Shown here in pieces: positions 24,054-31,931 of a stretch of DNA of 35,905 nucleotides. The translations under genes and the position numbers were made by a program. The DNA comes from CAZNFR01 sp964572225. GTDB lineage: Bacteria; Bacteroidota; Bacteroidia; Bacteroidales; GCA-2748055. The stretch lies in assembly GCA_964572225.1 (NCBI GenBank), contig CAZNFR010000033.1, positions 1 through 35,905 of the forward strand. The letters run 5' to 3'. How positions within the stretch are numbered: the first letter of the stretch is position 1; each line of letters opens with the position of its first letter. A model generated the notes under the pieces. It worked only from the letters and a program-made list of their open reading frames with translations, did no database searches and was not told the origin of the DNA.

Positions 24054-24743
24054 GTGAGACTCTCTATTACACAAAAAGCAATATTGGTGATTATCGGGGT
24101 TCTGGTCATTGATCAGGTCCTTAAGTTTATTATCAAAACCAATATGTTGCTGTACGAAGACATACACGTTATCGGTAACTGGTTCATTCTGAAGTTTATA
24201 GAGAACGACGGGATGGCTTTCGGACTGGATATACCGGGGAATTACGGTAAACTATTTCTTACGCTCTTTCGTTTGCTGGCCGCGTTGGCCATCATTTTCT
24301 ATATGCGGCATCTGATTCGGGAACGTTATCATAACGGACTCATTCTAGCCATTGCGCTGATTTTTGCGGGCGCTGTGGGAAACATTATTGACAGCGTATT
24401 TTACGGCATGATCTTTTCGGAAAGCACCGTGGTCACTACGGCAGAGTTTCTGCCGGAAGGAGGTGGATATGGAACCTTCCTTCACGGACATGTGGTAGAT
24501 ATGTTTTATTTTCCAATCATGAGGGGTACCTGGCCCGAATGGGTCCCTTTCCGCGGCGGACTTGATTTTGAGTTTTTCAGGCCGGTGTTCAATATTGCCG
24601 ATTCGGCGATTACCGTGGGGGTTTTCACCATACTGATTTTTCAGAAAAAATTCTTCCATCAATACGAAGACCAGGTAAAGAATGAAGAGAGCCGGGAGGA
24701 ATCGGTGACCCCGAGCAGGGAAGATCCGGTTCAGTCCTTCTGA
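24054..24743 (+). CDS. lspA: Lipoprotein signal peptidase (SPase II)
   Basis: A 229-residue inner-membrane aspartic protease that cleaves signal peptides before the lipid-modified cysteine of lipoproteins. Motifs are DQVLKFIIK (20-28), NDGMAFGL (51-58), GAVGNIID (106-113), the catalytic D149 in HGHVVDMFYF and catalytic D183 in NIADSAI. The protein is about 60 residues longer than E. coli LspA because of insertions between GNIID and HGHVVD and between the two catalytic aspartates. The start is a GTG at 24054; no ATG occurs until residue 31, inside the fold. It would process the several lipoprotein sulfatases and the GH63 enzyme encoded nearby. Confidence 0.95.
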   Translation: MRLSITQKAILVIIGVLVIDQVLKFIIKTNMLLYEDIHVIGNWFILKFIENDGMAFGLDIPGNYGKLFLTLFRLLAALAIIFYMRHLIRERYHNGLILAIALIFAGAVGNIIDSVFYGMIFSESTVVTTAEFLPEGGGYGTFLHGHVVDMFYFPIMRGTWPEWVPFRGGLDFEFFRPVFNIADSAITVGVFTILIFQKKFFHQYEDQVKNEESREESVTPSREDPVQSF

Positions 24744-24744
24744 A

Positions 24745-25389
24745 TCACGCGGGTGCCATTCCACCCCAACCCAGGAGAACAAATGCGAAAAGAAGTGCGG
24801 CAATGAGGAGTGCATGCCACAGGCTTTGTCTGCGAAACCGGAAATCCCGGCCTATATTCCTTTTCCAAAACATTTCTTCCAGGATGAGGGATCCCGTCAG
24901 ATTGAAAATCAATGCCATGACGGTGGGATCCAGTTGCACCGTATTCATTACGTAGTAGGTAAGGTAGCTGTAAAGCAGGGCAAAACCCAGAAGAGGGATT
25001 ATCTGACGCTGTTTGTCCAGCCTGTATAAATTGATGGAAAGCAAAACCGCCCCGAAAAGGGTGGAAAACAAAATGGTAAAAAACCGGATGGCAAAACGGG
25101 AGTAGAGGCGGGGAGCTTCGGGATCGTTGGTGATATTGGGGTCCATGAAAAGTAACCTGGGAACTTCACCGCTATCCCGAATGGAGAAATCGGTTTGGGT
25201 CTTTTCCACATTTTCAATACTTAGCTTCAGAAATTTCTGGTCCTCATTCAGGGCATCCCTTTTGTCCAGCTCAAGAAGGGAAGCATAAACCTTTTCTTTT
25301 TCCTCGTTGGGGTATTTTTCAATAATCTTGTTAAGATCGAAATTGGAAAGTTCGCGGACTTCGTTGGCTGTTTCTTGGCTTATCTGCAT
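24745..25389 (-). CDS. Four-TM membrane protein of unknown function
   Basis: A 214-residue protein that I do not recognise. The first 100 residues are soluble, charged and helical (ISQETANEVRELSNFDLNKI), with no signal peptide. Four hydrophobic helices follow: about 103-122, 134-153, 160-178 and 191-209. The loop RLYSRFAIRFF precedes TM1 and RNIGRDFRFRR precedes TM4. The arrangement suggests a cytosolic domain anchored in the inner membrane. A -7 box (25409-25416) lies 19 bp upstream of the ATG. It converges on lspA with 1 bp between stops. Confidence 0.8.
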   Translation of the reverse strand: MQISQETANEVRELSNFDLNKIIEKYPNEEKEKVYASLLELDKRDALNEDQKFLKLSIENVEKTQTDFSIRDSGEVPRLLFMDPNITNDPEAPRLYSRFAIRFFTILFSTLFGAVLLSINLYRLDKQRQIIPLLGFALLYSYLTYYVMNTVQLDPTVMALIFNLTGSLILEEMFWKRNIGRDFRFRRQSLWHALLIAALLFAFVLLGWGGMAPA

Positions 25390-25408
25390 AGAAAATATTG
25401 ATAATCAA

Positions 25409-25416
25409 CAAAGTTA
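25409..25416 (-). promoter_or_regulatory. -7 promoter box for the four-TM protein gene
   Basis: On the minus strand this reads TAACTTTG, an exact TAnnTTTG match about 20 nt before the ATG at 25389. No clear -33 element is present. Confidence 0.55.
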
Positions 25417-25451
25417 AAAAGAGGGATGGAAAGTTAAAAATTAAATTCGGT

Positions 25452-27755
25452 TTATTTGAATGCTTTCAACGGGATACTGAAAGAAAATTCGGATCCCTTA
25501 CCGGGGATTGAATCCACGTTCATTTTTCCTCCCAGTGCTTCAACAAAGTTTTTGGAAATAGCCAAACCCAATCCGGTGCCCTCTATAATTTTGTGAGGTT
25601 CATCGTCCACCTGGTAAAAACTTTCGAATATACGATCCAGGTGTATTTGTGAAATGCCGATGCCGGTATCTTTTACATAGAAACGGATCCTGTTTTTTTC
25701 TGACCGGTACCCAAACCTAATTTCCCCAATGTCGGTGTACTTGAGAGAATTTTTGACCAGGTTCATCAGGATATGATAGATCTTTTGACGATCGGAATGG
25801 ATGCGCAGGATTTTATCCTTTTCAGGGATATCAAGGATGAATCCAAGCTTGTTTTTATTTGCTTCCGGTTCAAAAAAGGAGTAAAGATCCTCCATCAGTT
25901 CGCTAATCTGAAATTCGGAAGGCCGGGTCTCAATCTCCCCGCTTTGGATCTTGGAGATCTCCAGGATATCGTTCACTATGTCGAGCAGTCTCTCTCCGCT
26001 TTTGCGGATCAGGGAAAGGTAATGTTCCGATTTTTCCAGACTCACTCCCCCCAGCACCAGCAGATCGGTGAATCCGATAATCCCGTTCATGGGGGTTCTG
26101 AGTTCATGGGTCATATTGTGAAGGAATGCGGTTTTTAGCCGGTCACTTTCCATGGCTTTGTCCAGCGCCCTTTTCAGGTCCTCCTCCATCTTCTTTCTTT
26201 CGGTAACATCGCTGAGAATTCCGGCAATGCGGAAGGTATTGCCCTCGGCATCCCGCACGGGAAAGGTTTTGGTTTTTACCCAGATCCCGGTTTTGTCCTT
26301 TCTGAATATCCTGAATTCCAGCTCTATTTCCTGATTGAACAGTATTTCAGGATCTTCGTAGTGTTCGCGCAGCAAGTGCATATCGTCCGGATGAACATAG
26401 TTATGAAACTCTTCCAGGCGCACGGAGTTTGTTGGCGGATAATCACCCCAGAGTCTGACAATAGACGGACTTATGTAGATGATCTCGCCTTTTAGCGGAT
26501 CACTAAGCCAGAATACGTCGCTGATGTTATGGGCCAGTTGCTGAAATTTCTCTTCGCTTTCTATCAGGGCATTTTCGACTTTCTTTTGTGCGGTAATATC
26601 CCTGAAAAACCCCAGCAGATGGGGCTTTTCCCGGATCAGCACCTCGCTTGCGGAGATCTCGACTGTCTTTCGCTTCCCGGTTTTGGTCAGGATGTCGATT
26701 TCGGTAAAAACCTCTTCAAATCCCGGGGCCTGGGGGCGTTTATTAAAGGTTTCCCTGGATTGATCGTCCACCTCTCCGGGATGCATTTCCGACTGATGCA
26801 TCCCCGGGAACTCCTCAACGGGCCTCTCAAACAACTCAACGGCTTTTGCATTGGCATCTTTAATAATGCCACTTTCCGACTCGGCCAGAATGATGGCCAG
26901 GGGTGCCTCATTGAAAAACTTCCTGAACTTTTGTTCACTTTCTTCCAGCTCTTGTTCTCTGAGTTTTAACTCGGTAATATCGGTGGCGATGCCATTCCAT
27001 ATCACCGATCCGTCATCCATCCGGGAAGGAGTGGATGCCGCATCAAGCCAGCGTATCCTGCCGTTTGTATCGATGATCCTGTGCTGAACAAGGTAGGGGG
27101 TGAGATTTTGGTAGGATTCCCCGATCTTTGAATAAAACAACTCCCGGTCGTCCGGATGGATATGGTCGACCATAACATTGCTTTTGGCCATCACTTCCCC
27201 GGGCTCGTAACCGCATAATTCCTTAACTCCTTTGCTGATATAGAGAAATTCAATCTTTCCGGTTGTGTCCATTCTGACGCGGTAGAGGAATCCAGGAACA
27301 TGATCGGCTATGTTCTCCATAAAACTTTCCTTCTCTGCCGCCAGTCTGAGGTTTTCCTTTTCCCGGGTGATATCCCGGCAAACAAACAAGAGTAACTTCT
27401 TCCGGTATTCAATCTCCCTCACGGTGATCAGCATATCAACCAAGCTGCCGTCTTTGTTCCGGAATTTTCCAGGAATATTCCGGATGATTTTTTCGGTATG
27501 GAGTTTGGGAAGATCCAGGTTGAAATCGGTTATCAGATTCCTCAGATTACCCTTGGAGAGAACCTCCTTATCGGAATACCCCAGGGTAAGATTGATATTC
27601 GAACACACAAAAGTAAAATTCCCCTCCGTATCGGTAAGGAAAACCGCATCGGGAATGCTTTCAAGAATGAAGCCAGGAAATTCATCGTTCATTATATTAT
27701 TAATCCCCGGTGCTTCATCCTTTTCTTCTTTATTTTTGTGCTTCCCCTTTTCCAT
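25452..27755 (-). CDS. Soluble four-PAS sensor histidine kinase
   Basis: A 767-residue cytoplasmic sensor kinase without transmembrane segments or a receiver domain. PAS domain 1 spans about 25-130, PAS 2 about 145-265 (PAC end WNGIATDITELK), PAS 3 about 275-392 (FFRDITAQKK) and PAS 4 about 400-522 (AGILSDVTERKK). The HisKA H-box HNMTHELRTPMNGIIGF has phospho-acceptor H550, followed by an N-box (NLVKNSLKYT), G1 DTGIGIS and G2 EGTGLGLAISKN. The PAS domains contain no obvious CxxC or heme-binding signature, so the ligand is unknown. Start is the ATG at 27755. No response regulator lies next to it. Confidence 0.93.
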   Translation of the reverse strand: MEKGKHKNKEEKDEAPGINNIMNDEFPGFILESIPDAVFLTDTEGNFTFVCSNINLTLGYSDKEVLSKGNLRNLITDFNLDLPKLHTEKIIRNIPGKFRNKDGSLVDMLITVREIEYRKKLLLFVCRDITREKENLRLAAEKESFMENIADHVPGFLYRVRMDTTGKIEFLYISKGVKELCGYEPGEVMAKSNVMVDHIHPDDRELFYSKIGESYQNLTPYLVQHRIIDTNGRIRWLDAASTPSRMDDGSVIWNGIATDITELKLREQELEESEQKFRKFFNEAPLAIILAESESGIIKDANAKAVELFERPVEEFPGMHQSEMHPGEVDDQSRETFNKRPQAPGFEEVFTEIDILTKTGKRKTVEISASEVLIREKPHLLGFFRDITAQKKVENALIESEEKFQQLAHNISDVFWLSDPLKGEIIYISPSIVRLWGDYPPTNSVRLEEFHNYVHPDDMHLLREHYEDPEILFNQEIELEFRIFRKDKTGIWVKTKTFPVRDAEGNTFRIAGILSDVTERKKMEEDLKRALDKAMESDRLKTAFLHNMTHELRTPMNGIIGFTDLLVLGGVSLEKSEHYLSLIRKSGERLLDIVNDILEISKIQSGEIETRPSEFQISELMEDLYSFFEPEANKNKLGFILDIPEKDKILRIHSDRQKIYHILMNLVKNSLKYTDIGEIRFGYRSEKNRIRFYVKDTGIGISQIHLDRIFESFYQVDDEPHKIIEGTGLGLAISKNFVEALGGKMNVDSIPGKGSEFSFSIPLKAFK

Positions 27756-27852
27756 TCACGCAATTTCGGTTAAATCTGCCTTATTGTCAATAGCATAAGG
27801 CGGTTTTCGAACATCCCCGTTCCAAATGTTTTTTTAAGCAGGGATGTTTCCC

Positions 27853-27860
27853 TACTTTTA
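27853..27860 (+). promoter_or_regulatory. Weak -7 box for the Nudix gene
   Basis: TACTTTTA differs from TAnnTTTG only in the last base and lies 25 bp before the ATG at 27886. If real, it argues against an upstream ATG at 27844, which would fall before the transcription start. Confidence 0.35.
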
Positions 27861-27885
27861 TCCTCAAAATTCTATATCAGGGAAA

Positions 27886-28506
27886 ATGAAAAACACCTAC
27901 CCCTGGCTGGATACTGCCAGGAAGCTTCAGGCCATAGCCCAGACCGGGCTTGAATACTGTGAGAATGAATTTGATCGTGACCGCTACCGGCAGATTCGGG
28001 AGATCAGTCTGGAGATCATGGAGAAGCTTACGGAATATGAGTTGAGCGAGATCGTTCCCTTCTTCAGCAGTGCCGATGGTTATCCCACTCCTAAGGTGGA
28101 TGTGCGTGCAGCGATATTCCGGGAGGATACCATTCTAATGGTGAGGGAGAAGATGGACGGCAGGTGGTCTCTGCCCGGGGGTTGGGCGGATCAGCACCTT
28201 AGCTTGCGGGAGAATGTGATCAAGGAATCCAAAGAGGAGGCCGGTGTGGATGTGGAGCCGGTTTCCATTGTAGCCATACACGACCGGGATATCCGGAACT
28301 ATCCCCCCTTACCTCACGGATGTTATAAGATTTTTGTGGAATGCACCCTGCTTGGGGGCAGATTTGAAGAGAACCCGGAGATCTCTTCTGCCGGGTATTT
28401 CCGTTTCAAAGAGCTCCCGCCCCTGTCAACGGAAAGGATCACGGAAGATCAGATCCGCATGTGTTTCGAGCACCGGGGCAGGAAGCTGCCAACCGAATTT
28501 GATTGA
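27886..28506 (+). CDS. Nudix hydrolase with N-terminal Nudix_hydro_N domain
   Basis: A 206-residue protein that probably cleaves a nucleoside-diphosphate derivative such as ADP-ribose or CDP-choline. Residues 5-55 (WLDTARKLQAIAQTG, YRQIREISLEIM) form the helical Nudix_hydro_N domain. The Nudix fold follows with SLPGGW and the box at about 99-121. The box deviates from consensus at two positions: the first Glu is Leu (QHLSL) and REUxEE reads KESKEE. The catalytic Glu pair of the KE-x-x-EE part remains, and this variant occurs in the subfamily as I recall it. The ATG at 27886 is preferred (AGGGA before it); an ATG at 27844 would add 14 residues. Confidence 0.88.
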   Translation: MKNTYPWLDTARKLQAIAQTGLEYCENEFDRDRYRQIREISLEIMEKLTEYELSEIVPFFSSADGYPTPKVDVRAAIFREDTILMVREKMDGRWSLPGGWADQHLSLRENVIKESKEEAGVDVEPVSIVAIHDRDIRNYPPLPHGCYKIFVECTLLGGRFEENPEISSAGYFRFKELPPLSTERITEDQIRMCFEHRGRKLPTEFD

Positions 28507-28603
28507 AAAAAGAGGCCGGGTCTGTTTTGCCTTCCTTTTTTTTTACATTAGGACAATGAATCTGAAGGACCTTTCAACCTGAATTTTATACCCAAACCAT
28601 ACC

Positions 28604-30244
28604 ATGAAACCAACCAAAACAGCTTTTTCCCTTCCCCTGATCGCCGGGAGCCTTCTTTTTTCCTGTACTCCTGAAGTACAGGAGCAGAAACCTCCCAATA
28701 TCATTTTAATCCTGGCCGACGACATGGGGTATTCGGATATTTCCCCTTTCGGTGCGGAGATTGAGACCCTGAATCTGCAAAGGATGGCGGATGAGGGGAT
28801 GATTATGACCCGTTTTTTTAATTCGGCCCGCTGCTGTCCGACCCGTGCTTCCCTGCTTACCGGACTGTATCCGCAGAGTGCAGGACAGGGGGCTATGGCC
28901 GATCAGACCTTCAGTCTTGAAGAATACCAGGGTTACCTTACGGATCACAGCGTTACCATTGCCCAGATGCTGAAACTCAAAGGCTACAACACCTATATGT
29001 GCGGGAAATGGCACATTGGCGAAGAAGAATCGAGCGTGCCGCACAATCGTGGATTTGACAAAAGTCTGGTTTTTCTGAACGGCGCCACCAGCTATTTCAA
29101 TCATGAGCCCTACCGCGATTCGGCCTGGCTGGATGTTACCGGATCCATTGAGCTGTCCGTGCTCCTGAACGGACAGAAATTTACTCCCCCTGAAGAGGGC
29201 TACTACACCACCGATGCCTGGACGGATTATGCCATTGAGTTTATCCGTGAGGATGCCCGGGATGAGAATCCATTCTTCCTCTACCTGGCCTACAATGCTC
29301 CGCATTGGCCCCTGCATGCCAAAGAGGAGGATATTGAAAAATACCTGGGCAGGTATGATGCCGGCTGGTCGGAGATCCGCCGGCAACGCTTCGAAAGACA
29401 ACAGGAGCTGGGGATACTTCCCGAAAACTGTGAGTTGAGTCCGGACGACTCCAAATGGCTGGACTGGTCCACTTTTAACGATTCGCTCAAAAGCCGTTAC
29501 AGCAGAAAGATGTCGGTGCATGCAGCCATGATCGACTGTATGGACCGGAACATAGGACGGCTGCTTACCACCCTCGAAGAAACCGGGGATCTGGACAACA
29601 CCCTTATCCTTTTCCTTTCGGACAACGGGGGGGCCACCAGCGATGAGATCGCCTATACCAATAGTATGGACAAAAGCGGACCCATAGGCAGTGAACAGTC
29701 CTTCACCGGCTATAGTCCGGGATGGTCCAATGTAAGTAATACCCCCTGGAGGGAGAACAAGGCAAAGATGTTTTTTGGCGGGATCAACACTCCTTTTGTG
29801 GCATGGTACCCCGGGATGATCCAGCCCGGATCGGTTTCGTCCTATCCCGGACACATCAACGATGTTATGCCTACCTTCCTTGAGCTTGCCGGACTCGAAT
29901 TTCCCGGCGAATACAACGGGGAGGCTCTCAAACCCCTGCCCGGTCGTTCGCTGGTAACGGTATTCAGAGGGGATGAACCCAATGAAGGCCGGACACTCTT
30001 TTTTGAACATTTCGGGGAAAGGGCAGTGATCCATGGCGACTGGAAACTGGTGAGCTTTTCGCGCTCTCCCTGGGAATTGTATAATCTTAAAGAGGACCCT
30101 TCAGAATTGAATAATCTTGTGGATGAGATGCCCGGGGTGGCGGATGAACTGATGAAGAAATACCAGGACTGGGCCGACAGTACCGGGGTGATCCCGATTG
30201 AGGAGCATGGGAAGTATAGGAAGAATGGGGATTTGGGGATGTAG
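28604..30244 (+). CDS. Lipoprotein sulfatase, family S1 (Cys-type)
   Basis: A 546-residue formylglycine-dependent sulfatase, anchored by lipobox LFSC (C21). The active site is complete: metal-binding DD at 39-40, maturation signature CCPTRASLLTG with formylglycine precursor C77, GKWH at 134-137, NAPHWP with H234 and the metal ligands SDNGG (D340, N341). The sequence resembles arylsulfatase-type S1 enzymes acting on carbohydrate or glycosaminoglycan sulfates; the exact substrate is not evident. The last eight codons (reading YRKNGDLG and M) coincide with the start of a G-rich octanucleotide array, so the natural end was probably near the EEHGK segment. It is the first of three sulfatase-fold genes in a row. 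Confidence 0.94.
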   Translation: MKPTKTAFSLPLIAGSLLFSCTPEVQEQKPPNIILILADDMGYSDISPFGAEIETLNLQRMADEGMIMTRFFNSARCCPTRASLLTGLYPQSAGQGAMADQTFSLEEYQGYLTDHSVTIAQMLKLKGYNTYMCGKWHIGEEESSVPHNRGFDKSLVFLNGATSYFNHEPYRDSAWLDVTGSIELSVLLNGQKFTPPEEGYYTTDAWTDYAIEFIREDARDENPFFLYLAYNAPHWPLHAKEEDIEKYLGRYDAGWSEIRRQRFERQQELGILPENCELSPDDSKWLDWSTFNDSLKSRYSRKMSVHAAMIDCMDRNIGRLLTTLEETGDLDNTLILFLSDNGGATSDEIAYTNSMDKSGPIGSEQSFTGYSPGWSNVSNTPWRENKAKMFFGGINTPFVAWYPGMIQPGSVSSYPGHINDVMPTFLELAGLEFPGEYNGEALKPLPGRSLVTVFRGDEPNEGRTLFFEHFGERAVIHGDWKLVSFSRSPWELYNLKEDPSELNNLVDEMPGVADELMKKYQDWADSTGVIPIEEHGKYRKNGDLGM

Positions 30245-30324
30245 GGATTTGGGGAAAGGAAGAATGGGGATCTGGAGATCTGGGGATATGGGGATGGGAA
30301 GAATGGGGATCTCTGGGGATCCGG
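30217..30324. repeat. G-rich octanucleotide array C1, overlapping the sulfatase 3' end
   Basis: About 108 bp with eight GGGG and two GGG tracts. The longer unit (A/G)GGAAGAATGGGGAT occurs three times, at 30218, 30257 and 30296. The first copies lie inside the coding sequence that ends at 30244. Loops between G tracts are mainly 4 nt, with several longer ones. Confidence 0.88.
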
Positions 30325-30330
30325 AAGAAA

Positions 30331-30405
30331 CCTCTAAACCCCTAAACCCCTAAACCCCTAAACCCCTAAACTTCTAAACCCCTAAACTTCTAAACCATTC
30401 TAAAC
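30331..30405. repeat. CCCCTAAA array C2
   Basis: Eight in-phase 8-bp units from 30331 to 30394 (CCCCTAAA with CTTCTAAA and CCTCTAAA variants), then a longer degenerate unit ending at 30405. Same family as array A2, and again it follows a G-rich array on the same strand. Confidence 0.9.
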
Positions 30406-30408
30406 AAG

Positions 30409-30441
30409 AATAGGGATCCAGGGATCTGGGGATTTGGGGAT
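30409..30441. repeat. G-rich array C3
   Basis: Two GGG and two GGGG tracts, with GGGGATTTGGGGAT at its end. It separates the two CCCCTAAA arrays of this gap. Confidence 0.8.
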
Positions 30442-30454
30442 AAACCAAAGAGAT

Positions 30455-30510
30455 AAACCCCTAAACTTCTAAACCATACTAAACTCCTAAACGATTAAAC
30501 TCCTAAACCA
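30455..30510. repeat. Degenerate CCCCTAAA array C4 abutting a start codon
   Basis: About seven degenerate units (CCCCTAAA, CTTCTAAA, CTCCTAAA, CGATTAAA, with one longer unit). It ends 6 bp before the ATG of the next sulfatase at 30517. Any ribosome binding site of that gene would therefore lie in repeat sequence; no Shine-Dalgarno is visible and no TAnnTTTG box was found in the 272-bp gap. Confidence 0.8.
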
Positions 30511-30516
30511 TTTATT

Positions 30517-31860
30517 ATGAAAATACTTCCTTGCTTTCTGGGTGTTCCTGCCTTGGCTTTGGGTTCGGGGGTGGGTGCTTCTGCTTCCGGTCCGGTCGAA
30601 AAGCCCAACATCATGATCATTCTGGTGGATGACCTTGGTTACGGCGACCTCTCCTGTCAGGGTGCCGGGGATATTTCCACTCCTCATATCGACCGACTTT
30701 TGGGGAGGTCTGTGAAGCTGACCAATTTCTATGCTAACTCAACCGTTTGTTCTCCTACGCGGGCTTCGCTGCTTACCGGTTGTTACCCCGATAAGGTGGG
30801 GGTGCCGGGGGTGATCCGGCCATACGAAAGCGGGTCCTTTGGTTTCCTCTCGCCTGAAGCGGTCCTTCTGCCCGAATTGCTCAGTGAAAACGGGTATTCA
30901 ACCAACCTGATCGGCAAGTGGCACCTGGGTCCACAGTCGCCCAACCTTCCCAATGAACGTGGATTCGGGGAGTTCAAGGGTTTTATCGGGGGAATGTTGA
31001 ACGATTATTGGGAGCATACGCGTTTCGGACAAAATATGATGAGGCACAATGCCGATACCATCAATCCCGAAGGACATGCCACCGATCTGTTCGCAAGCTG
31101 GACGCTGGAAAGGCTGGAAACGCTGAAAAAAGATGAACAGCCCTTCTTCCTCTACCTTGCCTTCAATGCCCCCCATGATCCCATTCAGCCTCCCCCCGAA
31201 TGGGTGGAAAAGGTGAAGGAAAGGGAGGTGGTGATCAGCGATGAGAGAGCGGCCATCGTAGCGCTGATTGAGCATCTGGATTATAACATCGGCAGGGTAC
31301 TGGATTATATGGATCAGGAGGGCTTGATGGAAAACACGATTCTTTTTTTCGCCTCCGATAACGGAGGGGCGCTTCGGTTTCATGCAAGCAACGGTGAACT
31401 CAGAGGTGGGAAACAGGATCTTTACGAGGGCGGTATCAAAGTGCCGGCATGCATCTATTATAAAGGGGTGCTGGAATTGTCCGAATGCGATAAGCTTATG
31501 CTTACCATGGATATCATGCCAACGCTCTGCGAGATTACCGGCATAACGCCCCCTGAAGGGATGGACGGGATTCCCGTATATTCCGCCATGAGAGGGGAGG
31601 ATCAGAATACTTCCGACCGATTCCTTTTCTGGATGCGAAGGGAAGGGGGTTTTTATAACGGACTTTGCTATTACGCTGCCCGGAAAGGAAATCTCAAACT
31701 GGTGCAGAACACCCCATTTACCGGTTTTGAGTATTTTGACCTCGAGACAGACCCTTACGAAACCCGGCCTCTTTTCGAACCAGAAAGTCCGGAATTGAAG
31801 CAACTCCGGAATCAATTGCAGAAGCATATCAAGGAAGCAGGGAGAATCCCGTGGCAGTAG
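30517..31860 (+). CDS. Secreted sulfatase, family S1 (Cys-type)
   Basis: A 447-residue formylglycine-dependent sulfatase with a Sec signal peptide (hydrophobic to about residue 22, likely cleavage near GASASG) and no lipobox, so it is periplasmic or secreted. The active site is complete: DD at 38-39, TVCSPTRASLLTG with formylglycine precursor C78, GKWH at 133-136, NAPHDP with H220, SDNGG (D281, N282) and K299 in RGGKQDLYEGGIKVP. It resembles the compact arylsulfatase A / N-acetylgalactosamine-6-sulfatase-like group. Octanucleotide arrays flank it on both sides in opposite orientation (30217-30510 and 31871-31902). The substrate is unknown. Confidence 0.94.
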   Translation: MKILPCFLGVPALALGSGVGASASGPVEKPNIMIILVDDLGYGDLSCQGAGDISTPHIDRLLGRSVKLTNFYANSTVCSPTRASLLTGCYPDKVGVPGVIRPYESGSFGFLSPEAVLLPELLSENGYSTNLIGKWHLGPQSPNLPNERGFGEFKGFIGGMLNDYWEHTRFGQNMMRHNADTINPEGHATDLFASWTLERLETLKKDEQPFFLYLAFNAPHDPIQPPPEWVEKVKEREVVISDERAAIVALIEHLDYNIGRVLDYMDQEGLMENTILFFASDNGGALRFHASNGELRGGKQDLYEGGIKVPACIYYKGVLELSECDKLMLTMDIMPTLCEITGITPPEGMDGIPVYSAMRGEDQNTSDRFLFWMRREGGFYNGLCYYAARKGNLKLVQNTPFTGFEYFDLETDPYETRPLFEPESPELKQLRNQLQKHIKEAGRIPWQ

Positions 31861-31870
31861 GCAGGGTATG

Positions 31871-31902
31871 ATCCCCAGATCCCCAAATCCCCAGATCCCC
31901 AA
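31871..31902. repeat. C-strand octanucleotide array D, four exact-length units
   Basis: Four 8-bp units, ATCCCCAG or ATCCCCAA alternating, in perfect phase. On the minus strand this gives four GGGG tracts with 4-nt loops, a textbook G-quadruplex pattern. It lies between a sulfatase stop and the -7-like box of the next gene, the same placement as array B before ileS. Confidence 0.9.
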
Positions 31903-31909
31903 TTTTCCC

Positions 31910-31917
31910 TACCTTTA
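31910..31917 (+). promoter_or_regulatory. -7-like box before the sulfatase-fold fusion gene
   Basis: TACCTTTA has one mismatch to TAnnTTTG and lies 14 bp before the ATG at 31932. The layout, octanucleotide array then a short C/T-rich stretch then the box, repeats that upstream of ileS. Confidence 0.4.
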
Positions 31918-31931
31918 CAAAAAGCAATCCT

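Noticed and set aside
28706..30034. Long minus-strand open frame opposite the second sulfatase
   Set aside because: It is a shadow of a clearly coding gene, lacks motifs and has no promoter or ribosome binding site.
30217..30510. CRISPR array
   Set aside because: The period is 8 bp with no unique spacers of 25-40 bp and no cas genes nearby.
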